Shown: positions 8,680-17,642, counted from the first letter of the stretch. The stretch is 64,000 nt of DNA from Anaplasma centrale str. Israel (GCF_000024505.1 NC_013532.1:434001-498000), one strand, 5' to 3'. Made by a program: numbers and translations. Notes: a model not told the origin generated them from the sequence alone.

Positions 8680-9153
8680 ATGTTGTGCGAGAGCATCGAG
8701 GGCTTTTTCGAGAAGCTAGGGGCCAACAAGAAGATTCTAGGGTTGGATTTTGGCGAGAGGAAGCTTGGCCTTGCCATAAGCGACAGCACGGGGACTATTG
8801 CGATGCCCCACAGTGTGTATCTTAGGAGGAATATAAGGCAAGATCTTGGAGAACTGAACGCCATTTTGAAAAGGGAAGGAATTATTGCGGCGGTCGTGGG
8901 TCTACCACTGCAACTTGATGGCCTTGAGGGGGAGATGTGTGCCGTGGTGCGCGCTTTTGTGAGGAAGCTGATAAAAAAATCTGGCATCTATGTGTACCTA
9001 CACGATGAAAGATACACGACCGCAATGGCTAGTAGGGCGACCGAAAGTCTTGGGTTGCGCAGAAAGGAATCTCAAAAGGTAGATGATAAAATATCTGCTG
9101 TGCTGATCTTGCAACAGGTGCTAGATATGGCAAAAGGGCGAGGGATAGCCTGA
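8680..9153 (+). CDS. ruvX: Putative pre-16S rRNA nuclease / Holliday junction resolvase RuvX (YqgF)
   Basis: RNase H-fold protein of 157 aa. The diagnostic [16 protein letters not shown] near residue 22, [10 protein letters not shown] in the middle, and [12 protein letters not shown] followed by [15 protein letters not shown] near the C-terminus carry the conserved acidic residues of the YqgF family. In E. coli it matures the 5' end of 16S rRNA; the resolvase name is older. I chose ATG 8680, which gives a short N-terminal extension before the first strand; an ATG at 8626 is possible but would add unconserved Cys/Arg-rich residues. The TGA stop is directly followed, in the same frame, by an obg remnant. 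Confidence 0.85.
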   Translation: MLCESIEGFFEKLGANKKILGLDFGERKLGLAISDSTGTIAMPHSVYLRRNIRQDLGELNAILKREGIIAAVVGLPLQLDGLEGEMCAVVRAFVRKLIKKSGIYVYLHDERYTTAMASRATESLGLRRKESQKVDDKISAVLILQQVLDMAKGRGIA

Positions 9154-9735
9154 ATCTACATCAGAGGAGGGAAAGGAGGCGATGGGTGTGTAAGTTTCAG
9201 GCGGGAGAAGTTCGTAGAGTGTGGTGGTCCTGACGGTGGTAATGGAGGAAATGGCGGGTCAGTGATATTCATCGCCAGTAATGCCGTCAATACGCTATTA
9301 TACTTCAGATATAACCAACACATAAGGGCAGAAAATGGTAAACCAGGGTCCGGCAAGGGGAAGTTTGGTGCAGCAGGCCGTGACCGTGTGGTAGAAGTAC
9401 CGGTAGGCACCCAGTTGTATGATGAACATGGGGATGATCTTATAGCAGATTTGAATAGCGTAGGGCAAAGGCATATAGCAGCAGCAGGTGGAAGGGGTGG
9501 TGTTGGCAATGCTCAGTACAAGAGCTCTACTAACCGTGCACCAACGTATTTTACCTACGGAACTCCTGGGGAAGAGCATTGTGTGCTGCTGAAGCTTAAG
9601 ATAGTCTCTGACGTAGGAATAATAGGCATGCCTAATGCTGGGAAGTCTAGCTTATTGTCGCGCTGTACTGCATCAAAGACGAAGGTTCAGCTAGGTATTC
9701 ATTGCCACTATATGGCCCCTCTCCGGCCCGGTTGA
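9154..9735 (+). pseudogene. obg: Remnant of Obg/CgtA GTPase gene (N-terminal domain only, no start codon)
   Basis: From the codon after the ruvX stop the frame reads [15 protein letters not shown], then [60 protein letters not shown] and [20 protein letters not shown]. These are the glycine-rich Obg fold and the first (G1) motif of the GTPase domain. The initiator end is missing: an in-frame TGA sits where the first codons should be, and the first possible start (GTG 9262) is well inside the domain. After about codon 175 the similarity ends at the 3' end of the convergent purA gene; switch regions, G3-G5 and the C-terminal domain are gone. Obg is normally essential for ribosome assembly, so an intact copy should exist elsewhere. 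Confidence 0.85.
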
Positions 9736-10971
9736 TACCAAGCTTATTGGTATCCCAACAAGTTCCTCTAGTCTGCTAATGTACGACATAGCATTTTCTG
9801 GAAGATCACCCTTGGAGATGGTCCCTAATGTACTGGTGCACCATCCCGGTAAAGTTTCGTACACAGGTTCAAGTCTATTCTGTATATGTGATGCGGCAGG
9901 GAGATGGTCATATGATGCCTCGCCACATCTGTACCCAGTGCATATCTTGATCTCGCCGATTGTGTCCAGTACATCTAGTTTGGTCAGCACCATCTCAGAT
10001 GCACCGGAAGAGAGAACGGCTTGCCGCACGGATACCGCATCAAACCAACCGCACCTTCTCACACGATTAGTCACAGTACCCACTTCCTTGCCTCGCTCGA
10101 ACATAGTATCACCAACTGTTCCAACTTGCTCCGTGGTAAAGGGCCCATTACCAACCCTGGTCGTGTAGGCCTTTGCAAGCCCAAGAACTCGTGTATTCCC
10201 TAGGACACCTACTCCGCACCCCACCTGCACGTAACCTGCCACCGTATTACTGGATGTCACGTAGGGGTATGTGCCGTGATCAACATCAAGCAATGCACCC
10301 TGCGCACCTTCGAATAGTATGGTCTTGCCTTGCTTGATTAGGTTACTGATGATCTTTGGTACGGGCTTCATAAATGGCAGAACCTGCGGGGCAATACGTA
10401 CCAATTCATCCGTAATCTCACCCGGAGAAACTTCCCGTCGGTTCGTGGCTCTCCTTAGTAAATTATGGTAAGACAGCAGACACTGTACCTTGTCGCGGAG
10501 CGAGGGTTCATCCAACAAGTCACACAGCCTGATTGCTCTCCTACCGACTTTGTCTTCGTAGCAAGGACCGATTCCCATGTGCGTTGTGCCTATGGACTCG
10601 TCTCCGCGCATTTCCTCCATTATCGAGTCCGCGTCCCTGTGCACACTGAGAACCAGCGGGCACGACTCGGACAAATACAGGTTTTCTGGGCCAAGGAATA
10701 TGTTACTATCCCTCAGGCTTTCTACCTCCCGAACGAACGCATAGGGATCCAGCGCTACCCCACTACCTATCATTGACAGCTTATTCTGCCGCAACACGGA
10801 TGTCGGCAAAAGACTCAGCTTGTACACCCTGCCATCTGCAACTACTGTATGCCCGGCGTTGTTGCCCCCCTGGAACCTTACTACCGCATCGGCACCCACA
10901 GATAGCCAATCTACAATCTTGCCCTTACCCTCATCTCCCCACTGTAGTCCCACTACCACTATGTTTGCCAT
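9691..10971 (-). CDS. purA: Adenylosuccinate synthetase
   Basis: Joins IMP and aspartate using GTP in the first committed step to AMP, in the cytosol. The N-terminal P-loop-like [16 protein letters not shown], with the catalytic Asp and Lys, is followed by [12 protein letters not shown] with the catalytic His, [37 protein letters not shown] and the C-terminal [10 protein letters not shown]. Length from ATG 10971 is 426 aa, which is standard; an upstream in-frame Met at 11007 would precede the conserved MANIVVVG start and is less likely. The 3' end overlaps the degraded obg reading frame on the other strand. Confidence 0.95.
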   Translation of the reverse strand: MANIVVVGLQWGDEGKGKIVDWLSVGADAVVRFQGGNNAGHTVVADGRVYKLSLLPTSVLRQNKLSMIGSGVALDPYAFVREVESLRDSNIFLGPENLYLSESCPLVLSVHRDADSIMEEMRGDESIGTTHMGIGPCYEDKVGRRAIRLCDLLDEPSLRDKVQCLLSYHNLLRRATNRREVSPGEITDELVRIAPQVLPFMKPVPKIISNLIKQGKTILFEGAQGALLDVDHGTYPYVTSSNTVAGYVQVGCGVGVLGNTRVLGLAKAYTTRVGNGPFTTEQVGTVGDTMFERGKEVGTVTNRVRRCGWFDAVSVRQAVLSSGASEMVLTKLDVLDTIGEIKICTGYRCGEASYDHLPAASHIQNRLEPVYETLPGWCTSTLGTISKGDLPENAMSYISRLEELVGIPISLVSTGPERGHIVAMNT

Positions 10972-10997
10972 CTGGTGCTCATGAAAAATTCCTGGCC

Positions 10998-11026
10998 AAG
11001 CTAGCAAAACAAAGAAATATTGTCAA
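10998..11026 (-). promoter_or_regulatory. Candidate purA promoter
   Basis: On the minus strand a perfect TTGACA (11026-11021) is followed after 17 bases by TAGCTT (11003-10998), 26 bases upstream of the purA ATG. The -10 is poor, 3 of 6. Confidence 0.4.
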
Positions 11027-11125
11027 CACCGTTGGGTACACAATACCCTACAAACTCAAACCCTGAAGCTCTGCGCACAGAAGCAGCTACACGACAACCG
11101 ACCGGCTCACGAGCAGACGAACGCT

Positions 11126-11168
11126 CCGTTGGCCACACAACTGGTGACAAGCGAGGAAAGGCCAACGG
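11126..11168. repeat. Inverted repeat between pal and purA
   Basis: CCGTTGGCC at 11126-11134 is repeated in reverse complement, GGCCAACGG, at 11160-11168, with a 25-base loop. It lies downstream of pal and upstream of the purA promoter, so it could end or stabilise the pal transcript. No T-run follows, so it is not a standard intrinsic terminator. Confidence 0.4.
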
Positions 11169-11238
11169 CAGCTACCTAATACCACCCTGCCCAACTCCTG
11201 AGTGTGGGGGAGGGGCCCCCCGCCGCCCTTGGTGACAC

Positions 11239-11877
11239 TTACTCACCAGCCTCCTGTGTCTCTTCCGGTTCCACTACTTCTGCTGGAGCATCTTCGCCGG
11301 GGCTACCAGCAGCAACGGTGCCGCCGCCATTGTCCTGCTGCGTTGCGCTACTCCGACCGAAACTGAATGGCCATCTGGAAACCCTGGCCTTTTTAGGAGA
11401 TGCAGCATGCTGACACTCCATAATGAGTACAACTCTACGGTTTTGTGCGTGCGCCTTTTCGGCCTCCTTAAAGTCACTAGAGTACACCAGAATTTCCGGC
11501 TCCGCCTTGCCCCTAGATTGGGTGGATATTCTGGGGGACAGCGACCTATCGCATCCCAGTATGAACTCCTTAACAGCATTCGCCCTCCTCTCGCCCAGAG
11601 CCAGATTGTACTCCTCCGTGCCTCTAGAGTCCGTATGCCCGACGATCAGCAGGGTAGACATCTTGTCCGCCTTCATTCGCTCCACTAAGCCCAGCAACAC
11701 CTTCTTGCCGGAACCCTTGATCTCATATTTGTTAAAGTCAAAATAAACCTTCTCCACCCTTCCAGCGCTCAAAGGCACGCCACCGATGTCTATATTAACC
11801 TTTTCCTTATTGAAAAGCTCACAACCTGTCACGGCAAGCGATGCCAACAAGCACAGAGCCAACCAACGATGCAGCAT
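11239..11877 (-). CDS. pal: Peptidoglycan-associated lipoprotein, OmpA-like (Pal)
   Basis: Outer-membrane lipoprotein that tethers the membrane through the Tol-Pal system. The signal peptide ends in a lipobox LAVTGC (Cys19). The OmpA-like domain spans about residues 40-155: VYFDFNKYEI, then LIVGHTDSRGTEEYNLALGERRANAVKEFIL, the segment with the Asp and Arg that bind diaminopimelate in peptidoglycan-containing bacteria. A 60-residue Ala/Gly/Glu-rich tail follows, low in complexity and acidic at the end. Its retention is notable in a lineage with little or no classical peptidoglycan. It is transcribed alone on the minus strand. Confidence 0.88.
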   Translation of the reverse strand: MLHRWLALCLLASLAVTGCELFNKEKVNIDIGGVPLSAGRVEKVYFDFNKYEIKGSGKKVLLGLVERMKADKMSTLLIVGHTDSRGTEEYNLALGERRANAVKEFILGCDRSLSPRISTQSRGKAEPEILVYSSDFKEAEKAHAQNRRVVLIMECQHAASPKKARVSRWPFSFGRSSATQQDNGGGTVAAGSPGEDAPAEVVEPEETQEAGE

Positions 11878-12159
11878 AACAAAAACCCCCCTACACTAAA
11901 GATTCAGCTGCGATAACCACTGAAGAACCCCACTGCGCAAAATCATTGCTTAAAACCTAGTCAAGTCAAGAAAAATAATTTGTCCCACTTTGCTGATTTG
12001 TTATAGCTTTCGCTGCGATGTATGGTAAATTTAGCGCATGTCTACCTAACTGATAGTGGTCCCCTGGGTTGCTTTAGTGATGTGTTTTAGTGGGTGGTCT
12101 CAGTCCGGGTGCCGTGTACGCGAGTGGCGGCTGGGTGGTGGGTTTCGGTTGTTGTGCAT
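11878..12159. other. Divergent upstream region of pal and the M32 homologue
   Basis: About 280 bases, AT-richer than its surroundings in the middle. On the plus strand TTGTTA (11998-12003), a 17-base spacer and TATGGT (12021-12026) make a plausible promoter for the M32 homologue with a leader of about 130 bases. On the minus strand two overlapping TTGACT motifs near 11955-11970 could be -35 elements for pal, but I could not place a convincing -10. A short in-frame extension from GTG 12094 exists but lacks family residues. Confidence 0.4.
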
Positions 12160-13644
12160 ATGAAACATTACAGGTTTTTGGAACAGGTGTTCGCTAGGGT
12201 GTGCCACATTGCTGGTGCTGTTAGAGTCCTCCATTCAGATGACTCAGACTTCGATTGCAAAGTTGGCAGGATATGCACCCTAAGGGAAGTGGTGCAAGAG
12301 ATTGTGGATAGTGAGGTAGTCGCGGAGGCGGTAGATTCTGCGCTTGCAAACAAGGGGCAGCTCGGAGATTGGGAAGTTGCGAACCTCCATTGCATGAGCA
12401 GGATGTACAGACGCCTCAGAGGGTTGCCTGTGGATCTTGTCAGTTCCTTGATAAGGGCCAAGGTTGCTTGTAGGGCGCGGTGGGTGCTGTTTTGCCAAGG
12501 AGACGAGTCCGTACATAGCGTGCTGGAAGACCTTGCCGATGTTGTGAAGCTGTCTTCAGAGGTTGCTGCCATAAAGGCTGAGGATTTGGGAGCTGCGAGC
12601 AAATATGATGTCATGCTCGGCGCTTACGATGGGGATCTTACCACCAAGAAGATGGATGAGGTCTTTACCGACATGGGGGCATTTTTCCGGCAGTTTGCGG
12701 GAGAAGTTATGAGTAGGCAGGGCAACAGTGAGGGTCATCCCGCGAAGATTGTTGCTAGTGACAAGCAGGCTGCCTTGCACAGACACATCGCCGAAGCCAT
12801 TGGAGGAGGGATGCTTGAGGCTGTGTGCGCGCACAGAAAGATGGGTCTATTGAGCGAGGAAGGGGTTGCTGGCAGCGTCAGGAGCACTAATGGTTGTGGC
12901 GAAGAATGTGATTACAGACTCGCCTTGAGGGATGCGTTGGAAAATACGGGGAAGTTTTTGTATTGCTCAAACCTGCCTCAGAAGTGGAAACACCAGCCAG
13001 TGGGTGGCTGCCCTGGAGGCATAATGTATGAGGCCCAGGGGTTGTTGATGTCTTGTCACCTACTGAGGGATAGGGGGTTTATCTCATTTATCCTTCCCGC
13101 TATGAGGAAATTTTTCTCCATTAGGGGAAAGGCAGCTGATGTTGACAGCATATACTCCCACCTCACCGAGGTTCAGCCTAATATGCTGCTTGGGAAGTCG
13201 GATGAAGTCAGTTCCCTTGCGCATATCATGCTGCGATATGCACTAGAAAAAGAAATAATAAACGACGATTTGAAAGTAAGTGATTTACCAGATGCCTGGG
13301 CTCAAGGCATGAGATACTATTTCGATTCTGTGCCTTCCGATGACAGGGAAGGGTTCATGCAGGATGACTACTGGGTCAGTGGGATTTTTGGCTATGTGCC
13401 TTGTAGAGTGGTTGCATCGGTTGCAGCGTCGCAAATTTTTTCTGCAATTAAAAACAACAGGGTGGACGTTTGTGGCGGGATAGAAAGCGGTGACTTTTCT
13501 GGGATTATCGGCTGGCTCAGCAAGCATGTGTATTCTCATGGAGGAAGGTACAGCAGTACCACGCTGCTGAAGAAGATTACTGGAAAAAGAGTCGATGTGG
13601 ATTCATACAAAGATTACCTCATCGGCAGGTACCTCAGTATGTAG
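12160..13644 (+). CDS. Inactive M32 (Taq-type) carboxypeptidase homologue
   Basis: 494 aa, the normal M32 length. The C-terminal half fits the family closely: NMLLGKSDEVSSLAHIMLRYALEKEII, LKVSDLPDAWAQGMRYYF, MQDDYWVSGIFGYVP and a TG-x-DxxxYKDYLIGRYL ending. The helix that should hold HExxH aligns without gaps to residues 261-265, which read ENTGK. Both zinc-binding His and the catalytic Glu are therefore lost. The HESQS motif is YEAQG, keeping only the third ligand, Glu291, exactly 30 residues after position 261 as in active enzymes. The frame is intact and the rest of the fold conserved, so it is more likely a non-catalytic protein than a decaying gene. Start is ATG 12160. Transketolase follows after 17 bases, suggesting an operon. 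Confidence 0.75.
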   Translation: MKHYRFLEQVFARVCHIAGAVRVLHSDDSDFDCKVGRICTLREVVQEIVDSEVVAEAVDSALANKGQLGDWEVANLHCMSRMYRRLRGLPVDLVSSLIRAKVACRARWVLFCQGDESVHSVLEDLADVVKLSSEVAAIKAEDLGAASKYDVMLGAYDGDLTTKKMDEVFTDMGAFFRQFAGEVMSRQGNSEGHPAKIVASDKQAALHRHIAEAIGGGMLEAVCAHRKMGLLSEEGVAGSVRSTNGCGEECDYRLALRDALENTGKFLYCSNLPQKWKHQPVGGCPGGIMYEAQGLLMSCHLLRDRGFISFILPAMRKFFSIRGKAADVDSIYSHLTEVQPNMLLGKSDEVSSLAHIMLRYALEKEIINDDLKVSDLPDAWAQGMRYYFDSVPSDDREGFMQDDYWVSGIFGYVPCRVVASVAASQIFSAIKNNRVDVCGGIESGDFSGIIGWLSKHVYSHGGRYSSTTLLKKITGKRVDVDSYKDYLIGRYLSM

Positions 13645-13661
13645 GCTACCCGGGATCACTA

Positions 13662-15635
13662 ATGGGATACGACTCATACCAGGTGATGGCGAATGCGGTT
13701 AGGCTTCTATCTGTGGATGCCATACAAAATGCTGCTTCAGGGCATCCCGGAATGCCGCTGGGTATGGCTGACGTTGCCACTGTGCTGTTTTCGAAGTTTC
13801 TGCGGTTCAGCGCAAGCTGCCCGTCCTGGTTTGATAGAGATAGGCTGGTCCTCTCCAATGGGCACGGTTCCATGCTTATGTACTCAATAATGCACTTGGT
13901 TGGGTACATTGGGATTGATGACATAAAACGTTTTAGGCAGTTGCATTCAGTAACTCCCGGTCACCCGGAGTATGGTTGCACTGCGGGTGTCGAGGTAACC
14001 ACAGGCCCACTTGGTCAGGGCCTTGGATGCGCTGTGGGTTTTGCCATTGCTGAGCGCATGTTTTCCCAGAGGTTCGGCGCTGATCTTATTAATCATCACA
14101 CATATGCCGTAGTTGGGGATGGCTGTTTAATGGAGGGAATCAGTCACGAGGCTGCTTCCCTGGCCGGACACCTTGGTCTGGGTAACCTGATTGTCCTGTT
14201 TGACGACAATGGCATCTCAATAGATGGGAGCACCAGCTTGGCGACTTCTGATGATGTGCGTGCCAGGTTTGCTGCATACGGATGGGATGTGTGGGAAGTT
14301 AATGGGCACGATTTTGGCGAGATTGAGCGTGCAATTAGGGCGGCTAGGGGGTCAGGCAGCAGACCATCTATAATTTGCTGCAAGACGGTCATAGGTAAAT
14401 TTATGTCTCCTAAGGCGGGGACCGCTGCGGCGCACAGCTGGCCGTTTTCTCCGGAGGATGCCCAAGAGTTTCGGGATGCTATAGGGTGGAAGGGCGAGAG
14501 ATTTGAGATTCCTGAAGAGGCTAGGACCCTGTGGGATGCAGTCAGGGCGAGAGCCGAGCTGGAATGTGAGTTGTGGATGAAAAAGTTTGCTGGTTGTGAG
14601 GGATACAGGGCACTTAACGAAATGCTTTCAGATGGCGTGCCAAGCGGCGTTATAGACGAGCTTGATTCCCTAAAAAACACATTTTGCGAGACGTGTTCCG
14701 CTGAAGCGACCAGAAAATCCTTCGGTAGGGTCTTGGAATTCCTGGCAACGAGAACGCACAAGCTTGTCGGGGGATCGTCCGATCTTACTTCCTCCAACAG
14801 CACCAAAGCATCTTCCATGCGGGTGGTAAATTCCGAAAATTTTGACGCGTCCTATGTGCATTACGGAGTAAGAGAACACGCAATGGCTGCGTGTATGAAT
14901 GGTATGGCGCTTCACGGAGGTATAATACCCTATGGAGGGACATTTCTGGTTTTTTCTGATTATTGCAGACCTGCTATAAGGTTGTCTGCGCTGATGGGAG
15001 TGCAAGTTATATATGTAATGACCCACGACTCCATAGGCGTAGGGGAAGATGGCCCCACCCATCAGCCTGTGGAACATCTTGCCTCCCTGCGTGCTATACC
15101 CAATCTGTACGTTTTTAGACCTGCGGACGCGGTTGAGGTTTTAGAATGCTGGGAGATAGCACTAAAACTCACCAAATCACCGTCGCTATTTGCATTATCG
15201 AGGCAGAATGTGGGCTTCAATCGCGCACGCTACTCCCGAGACAACCTTGCAAGTAGAGGTGCGTACGTAATGCGCGAGTACGAGGGGGATTTCAAGGTTA
15301 CCATCTTTGCTACGGGTTCTGAGGTGGATGTGGCACTGGGTGCAAGGGAAATTCTTCAAGACCATGGAATTGGCACCAGGGTGGTCTCCATGCCTTGCTG
15401 GCGCATATTCGACGAACAAAATGCAGAATATATTGCGGATTTGTTGGGAAATGGTAGCTTAAAAGTGGCTGTGGAAGCCGCATGTTCTCTGGGGTGGCAT
15501 AAGTACCTGGGTGAGGGTGGTGTGTTTATAGGGCTTGACAGGTTTGGTGCATCGGGTAAGTGTGGGGATTTGTACAGGCATTTTGGGATAACAAAGGAAA
15601 ACGTGGCTGATACAATCTTGGCTAGGTTGCGTTGA
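13662..15635 (+). CDS. tkt: Transketolase
   Basis: Thiamine-diphosphate enzyme of the non-oxidative pentose phosphate pathway, moving two-carbon units between sugar phosphates. 657 aa, full length. Blocks seen: ASGHPGMPLGMADV (substrate His), LSNGHGSMLMYS, GPLGQGLG, VVGDGCLMEGISHEA (the TPP-binding GDG...N-type motif, continued by FDDNGISIDG), the pyrimidine-domain VREHAMAACMNGMALHGG with the catalytic Glu, and THDSIGVGEDGPTHQPVEHLASLRAIPN. In Anaplasmataceae the pathway supplies ribose for nucleotides. It follows the M32 homologue closely, and its TGA overlaps a TTG that may start the MrpF-like gene. Confidence 0.95.
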   Translation: MGYDSYQVMANAVRLLSVDAIQNAASGHPGMPLGMADVATVLFSKFLRFSASCPSWFDRDRLVLSNGHGSMLMYSIMHLVGYIGIDDIKRFRQLHSVTPGHPEYGCTAGVEVTTGPLGQGLGCAVGFAIAERMFSQRFGADLINHHTYAVVGDGCLMEGISHEAASLAGHLGLGNLIVLFDDNGISIDGSTSLATSDDVRARFAAYGWDVWEVNGHDFGEIERAIRAARGSGSRPSIICCKTVIGKFMSPKAGTAAAHSWPFSPEDAQEFRDAIGWKGERFEIPEEARTLWDAVRARAELECELWMKKFAGCEGYRALNEMLSDGVPSGVIDELDSLKNTFCETCSAEATRKSFGRVLEFLATRTHKLVGGSSDLTSSNSTKASSMRVVNSENFDASYVHYGVREHAMAACMNGMALHGGIIPYGGTFLVFSDYCRPAIRLSALMGVQVIYVMTHDSIGVGEDGPTHQPVEHLASLRAIPNLYVFRPADAVEVLECWEIALKLTKSPSLFALSRQNVGFNRARYSRDNLASRGAYVMREYEGDFKVTIFATGSEVDVALGAREILQDHGIGTRVVSMPCWRIFDEQNAEYIADLLGNGSLKVAVEAACSLGWHKYLGEGGVFIGLDRFGASGKCGDLYRHFGITKENVADTILARLR

Positions 15636-15916
15636 GGTGCATAATTACTTTGGGGTTGGCTGTGCTTATTTTCTCGATTTTTGTATTGATTGCGTGTATG
15701 TTTGCGATGCTGTACAAAGTCATCACATCGGGGTTCATAGGCGATAGGATGCTCGCAGCTAGCGCGTTTAATACCTATGGTGTGGTGTTAATTGCAGCTT
15801 TGGGTGTTCTTGCGGACGCCCAGGAGTTCTTTGTTGATGTGTCTTTGGTGTATGCATGTATCGGGCTTGTGTCCGCCGTCGGGTTTGCCAAGTTTTTTGC
15901 GTCTAATCGGGGGTGA
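15632..15916 (+). CDS. mrpF: Mrp/Mnh-type antiporter subunit F-like protein
   Basis: 94 aa with three hydrophobic segments. The FIGDRMLAASAFNTYGVVLIAALGV block corresponds to the conserved 'GPt-xDR-xxAl' region of MrpF, and the third helix (LVYACIGLVSAVGFAKFF) fits the family. Mrp complexes are multisubunit Na+/H+ antiporters in the inner membrane. The start is uncertain: TTG 15632 overlaps the transketolase stop, and in-frame TTG and GTG codons follow within 30 bases. The stop lies 8 bases before the next subunit, so the genes are co-transcribed. Confidence 0.7.
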   Translation: MRCIITLGLAVLIFSIFVLIACMFAMLYKVITSGFIGDRMLAASAFNTYGVVLIAALGVLADAQEFFVDVSLVYACIGLVSAVGFAKFFASNRG

Positions 15917-15923
15917 GAGGCTG

Positions 15924-16223
15924 ATGGTGCCATTGCTGGGTATGATGACGCTAGGTGCCGGGGTGTTCTTTATGGTTATAGCTGCTATCGGGGTCCTGAG
16001 ACTTCCAGATTTTCGTTCTCGGGTCCACGCTGTAGGGGTTGCAGATTCTGTGGGTGTGGCGCTTGCGTTGTGTGGGTTGGCAATTCAGTGCGGATTGTCC
16101 GTGTTTACAATCAAAATGCTCGTACTGATTGTACTATTGTGGATTACCTCCACAACTGCATGCAACGCCATTGTGGGCTCTACCATACTACAGTGCAAAA
16201 GTGATGATGAAGATGGTGGTTAG
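15924..16223 (+). CDS. mrpG: Mrp/Mnh-type antiporter subunit G
   Basis: 99 aa from ATG 15924. The family signature GVLRLPDFRSRVHAVGVADSVGVAL is clear (MrpG: G-x-x-RLPDf-x-R-x-HA). Three hydrophobic helices cover most of the protein and a short acidic tail (DDEDGG) ends it. It is a small inner-membrane subunit of the cation/proton antiporter. Its TAG is directly followed by the ATG of the next gene. Confidence 0.82.
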   Translation: MVPLLGMMTLGAGVFFMVIAAIGVLRLPDFRSRVHAVGVADSVGVALALCGLAIQCGLSVFTIKMLVLIVLLWITSTTACNAIVGSTILQCKSDDEDGG

Positions 16224-16823
16224 ATGCACTTGGACGTGAGTGCGGCCGTAAACTGGGCGCTCCTACCTCTGTTGGTGGTGTCAGCAGCTGCGGTTGCGTT
16301 GTGCGAGGGCGTGCTGGCAGACGCCGTAATCATGTGCACTTTTAGTCTTACGATGGCGGCCGCTCATCTGGTAATGGCTGCGCCTGATGTTGCTATAACC
16401 GAAGCAGCAGTGGGTGCTGGGCTCAGTACTGCGCTAACCCTTGTTGTGCTTTCTCGTCTTGGATATGTGGGAAGCGACAGGGTTGAATACGTGTGGAACA
16501 ACTGTAGCGTGGTTAAAATCTTGTCAGCTGCGTTTGTCGCGCTGGTGATGTTTGTGGCATTGGTGTACGCGGTTTTGGATTTGCCCGAGTTTGGGGATGC
16601 AATCTCTCCGGCAAATATTCACATAACTACTTATTTTGAGGATACGAACCGTTATGTGAGGATTCCTAACGTGGTTACCGCAATTCTGGCGAGTTTTCGT
16701 GGTTACGACACTATGTGTGAAACGTTGGTTGTATTCACGGCTGCTATGTGTGTATCGTTGCTTCTAGATGGGGTAGGTAAGGAAAGTATTCAAGGCGATG
16801 GTAGGAAGAAATATGTTAGGTGA
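16224..16823 (+). CDS. Mrp antiporter subunit A C-terminal-like protein (MbhD/MbhE-type)
   Basis: 199 aa, membrane protein. Residues about 15-80 match the MbhD/DUF4040 type, with APDVAITEAAVGAGLSTALTL as the signature. Residues about 125-190 match the MbhE / MrpA C-terminal type: VRIPNVVTAILASFRGYDTMCETLVVFTA. In classical Mrp systems these modules are the C-terminus of the giant MrpA; here they form a free-standing subunit without the NuoL-like proton channel, which must come from another locus. It starts at ATG 16224 with no gap after mrpG and overlaps the MrpB frame slightly. Confidence 0.75.
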   Translation: MHLDVSAAVNWALLPLLVVSAAAVALCEGVLADAVIMCTFSLTMAAAHLVMAAPDVAITEAAVGAGLSTALTLVVLSRLGYVGSDRVEYVWNNCSVVKILSAAFVALVMFVALVYAVLDLPEFGDAISPANIHITTYFEDTNRYVRIPNVVTAILASFRGYDTMCETLVVFTAAMCVSLLLDGVGKESIQGDGRKKYVR

Positions 16824-17232
16824 TAATCCCGCGTTGCGCTATGCAACGACCCTAATGCTTCCGGTGATGGTACTGTATGGTCTGTATGTACAGGTGCATG
16901 GTGATTACAGCCCAGGAGGCGGGTTTCAGGGAGGAGTTATAGTAGCTTCTGCGCTGGTTTTATCTCAGATGGTGTTTGGGGAAATTCCTATTTCCGGGGT
17001 TGTGCTTACTTCTTTTCTCCGGGGGATGGGTGCCACTGGATTGCTGTTGTATTTAGCCACGGGTGCCGCATCCATGTTTGTCGGAAAAAGCTTTCTTTCC
17101 TATTTTTTTTCGATATTTGATGCTGTTTCCGAACAGAAGCTTGGTATCTTTGTTGTTGAGCTGGGTGTTGGTTTAGTGGTGTGTGGCTCCATGGTGAGCA
17201 TTTATTTTGACTTTGCATCACGAGAAAAATAG
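16813..17232 (+). CDS. mrpB: Mrp/Mnh-type antiporter subunit B
   Basis: 139 aa, four hydrophobic segments. The MnhB signature HGDYSPGGGFQGGVIVASAL is intact. I chose ATG 16813, which has AGGAAG four bases before it; ATG 16798, five codons upstream, is also in frame. Its start overlaps the end of the preceding subunit by about 11 bases, typical of translational coupling within this cluster. It acts as an inner-membrane subunit of the cation/proton antiporter. Confidence 0.85.
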   Translation: MLGDNPALRYATTLMLPVMVLYGLYVQVHGDYSPGGGFQGGVIVASALVLSQMVFGEIPISGVVLTSFLRGMGATGLLLYLATGAASMFVGKSFLSYFFSIFDAVSEQKLGIFVVELGVGLVVCGSMVSIYFDFASREK

Positions 17233-17315
17233 ATATACACTGGCATCACGACCCTGCGGACTTGTATGTCCTGCGGTGTGGTCGTGTTGGGTGTGTACAG
17301 CACAAGGGGGGCTTG

Positions 17316-17642
17316 GTGTTCTTCTTTTTACTGCATGTGAATCATGTGGTGGCGGCCCTGTTGATGGCGGTTGGCCTGTTTACCGTGGTGGTGACTGGCA
17401 ATCGCGTGAAGAAGCTAATGGGTTTGGGTATTTTTCAGTCTTCCGTGTTGCTGTTCTACATTTCTTTGGGATATGTAAGAGGTGCTAGGGTGCCCATACT
17501 TGCTGTGCAGGGGGGGGAGACGTTATACAGCAATCCACTGCCCAGTGTTTTGATGCTTACTGCCATAGTGGTGGGTGTAGCCACCATGGCGGTTGGGCTT
17601 GCTATGGTCATGAGGATAGAAGCGAAGTCTACCGCGTCTTGA
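17316..17642 (+). CDS. mrpC: Mrp/Mnh-type antiporter subunit C (NuoK-like)
   Basis: 108 aa, three hydrophobic helices, homologous to NuoK of complex I. ETLYSNPLPSVLMLTAIVVGVA is nearly the consensus of MrpC (YsdPlPqALiLTAIVI). I chose GTG 17316 because a GGGGGG ribosome-binding site lies just upstream and the length then fits the family; a TTG at 17262 would add 18 residues with no family match. This ends the first part of the antiporter cluster; the MrpD-like subunit lies 5 kb downstream. Confidence 0.78.
   Translation: MFFFLLHVNHVVAALLMAVGLFTVVVTGNRVKKLMGLGIFQSSVLLFYISLGYVRGARVPILAVQGGETLYSNPLPSVLMLTAIVVGVATMAVGLAMVMRIEAKSTAS

Noticed and set aside
8680-9735. RuvX-Obg fusion read through a single TGA
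   Set aside because: Both parts share a frame, but there is no selenocysteine context or read-through signal, and the Obg part is truncated inside its GTPase domain.
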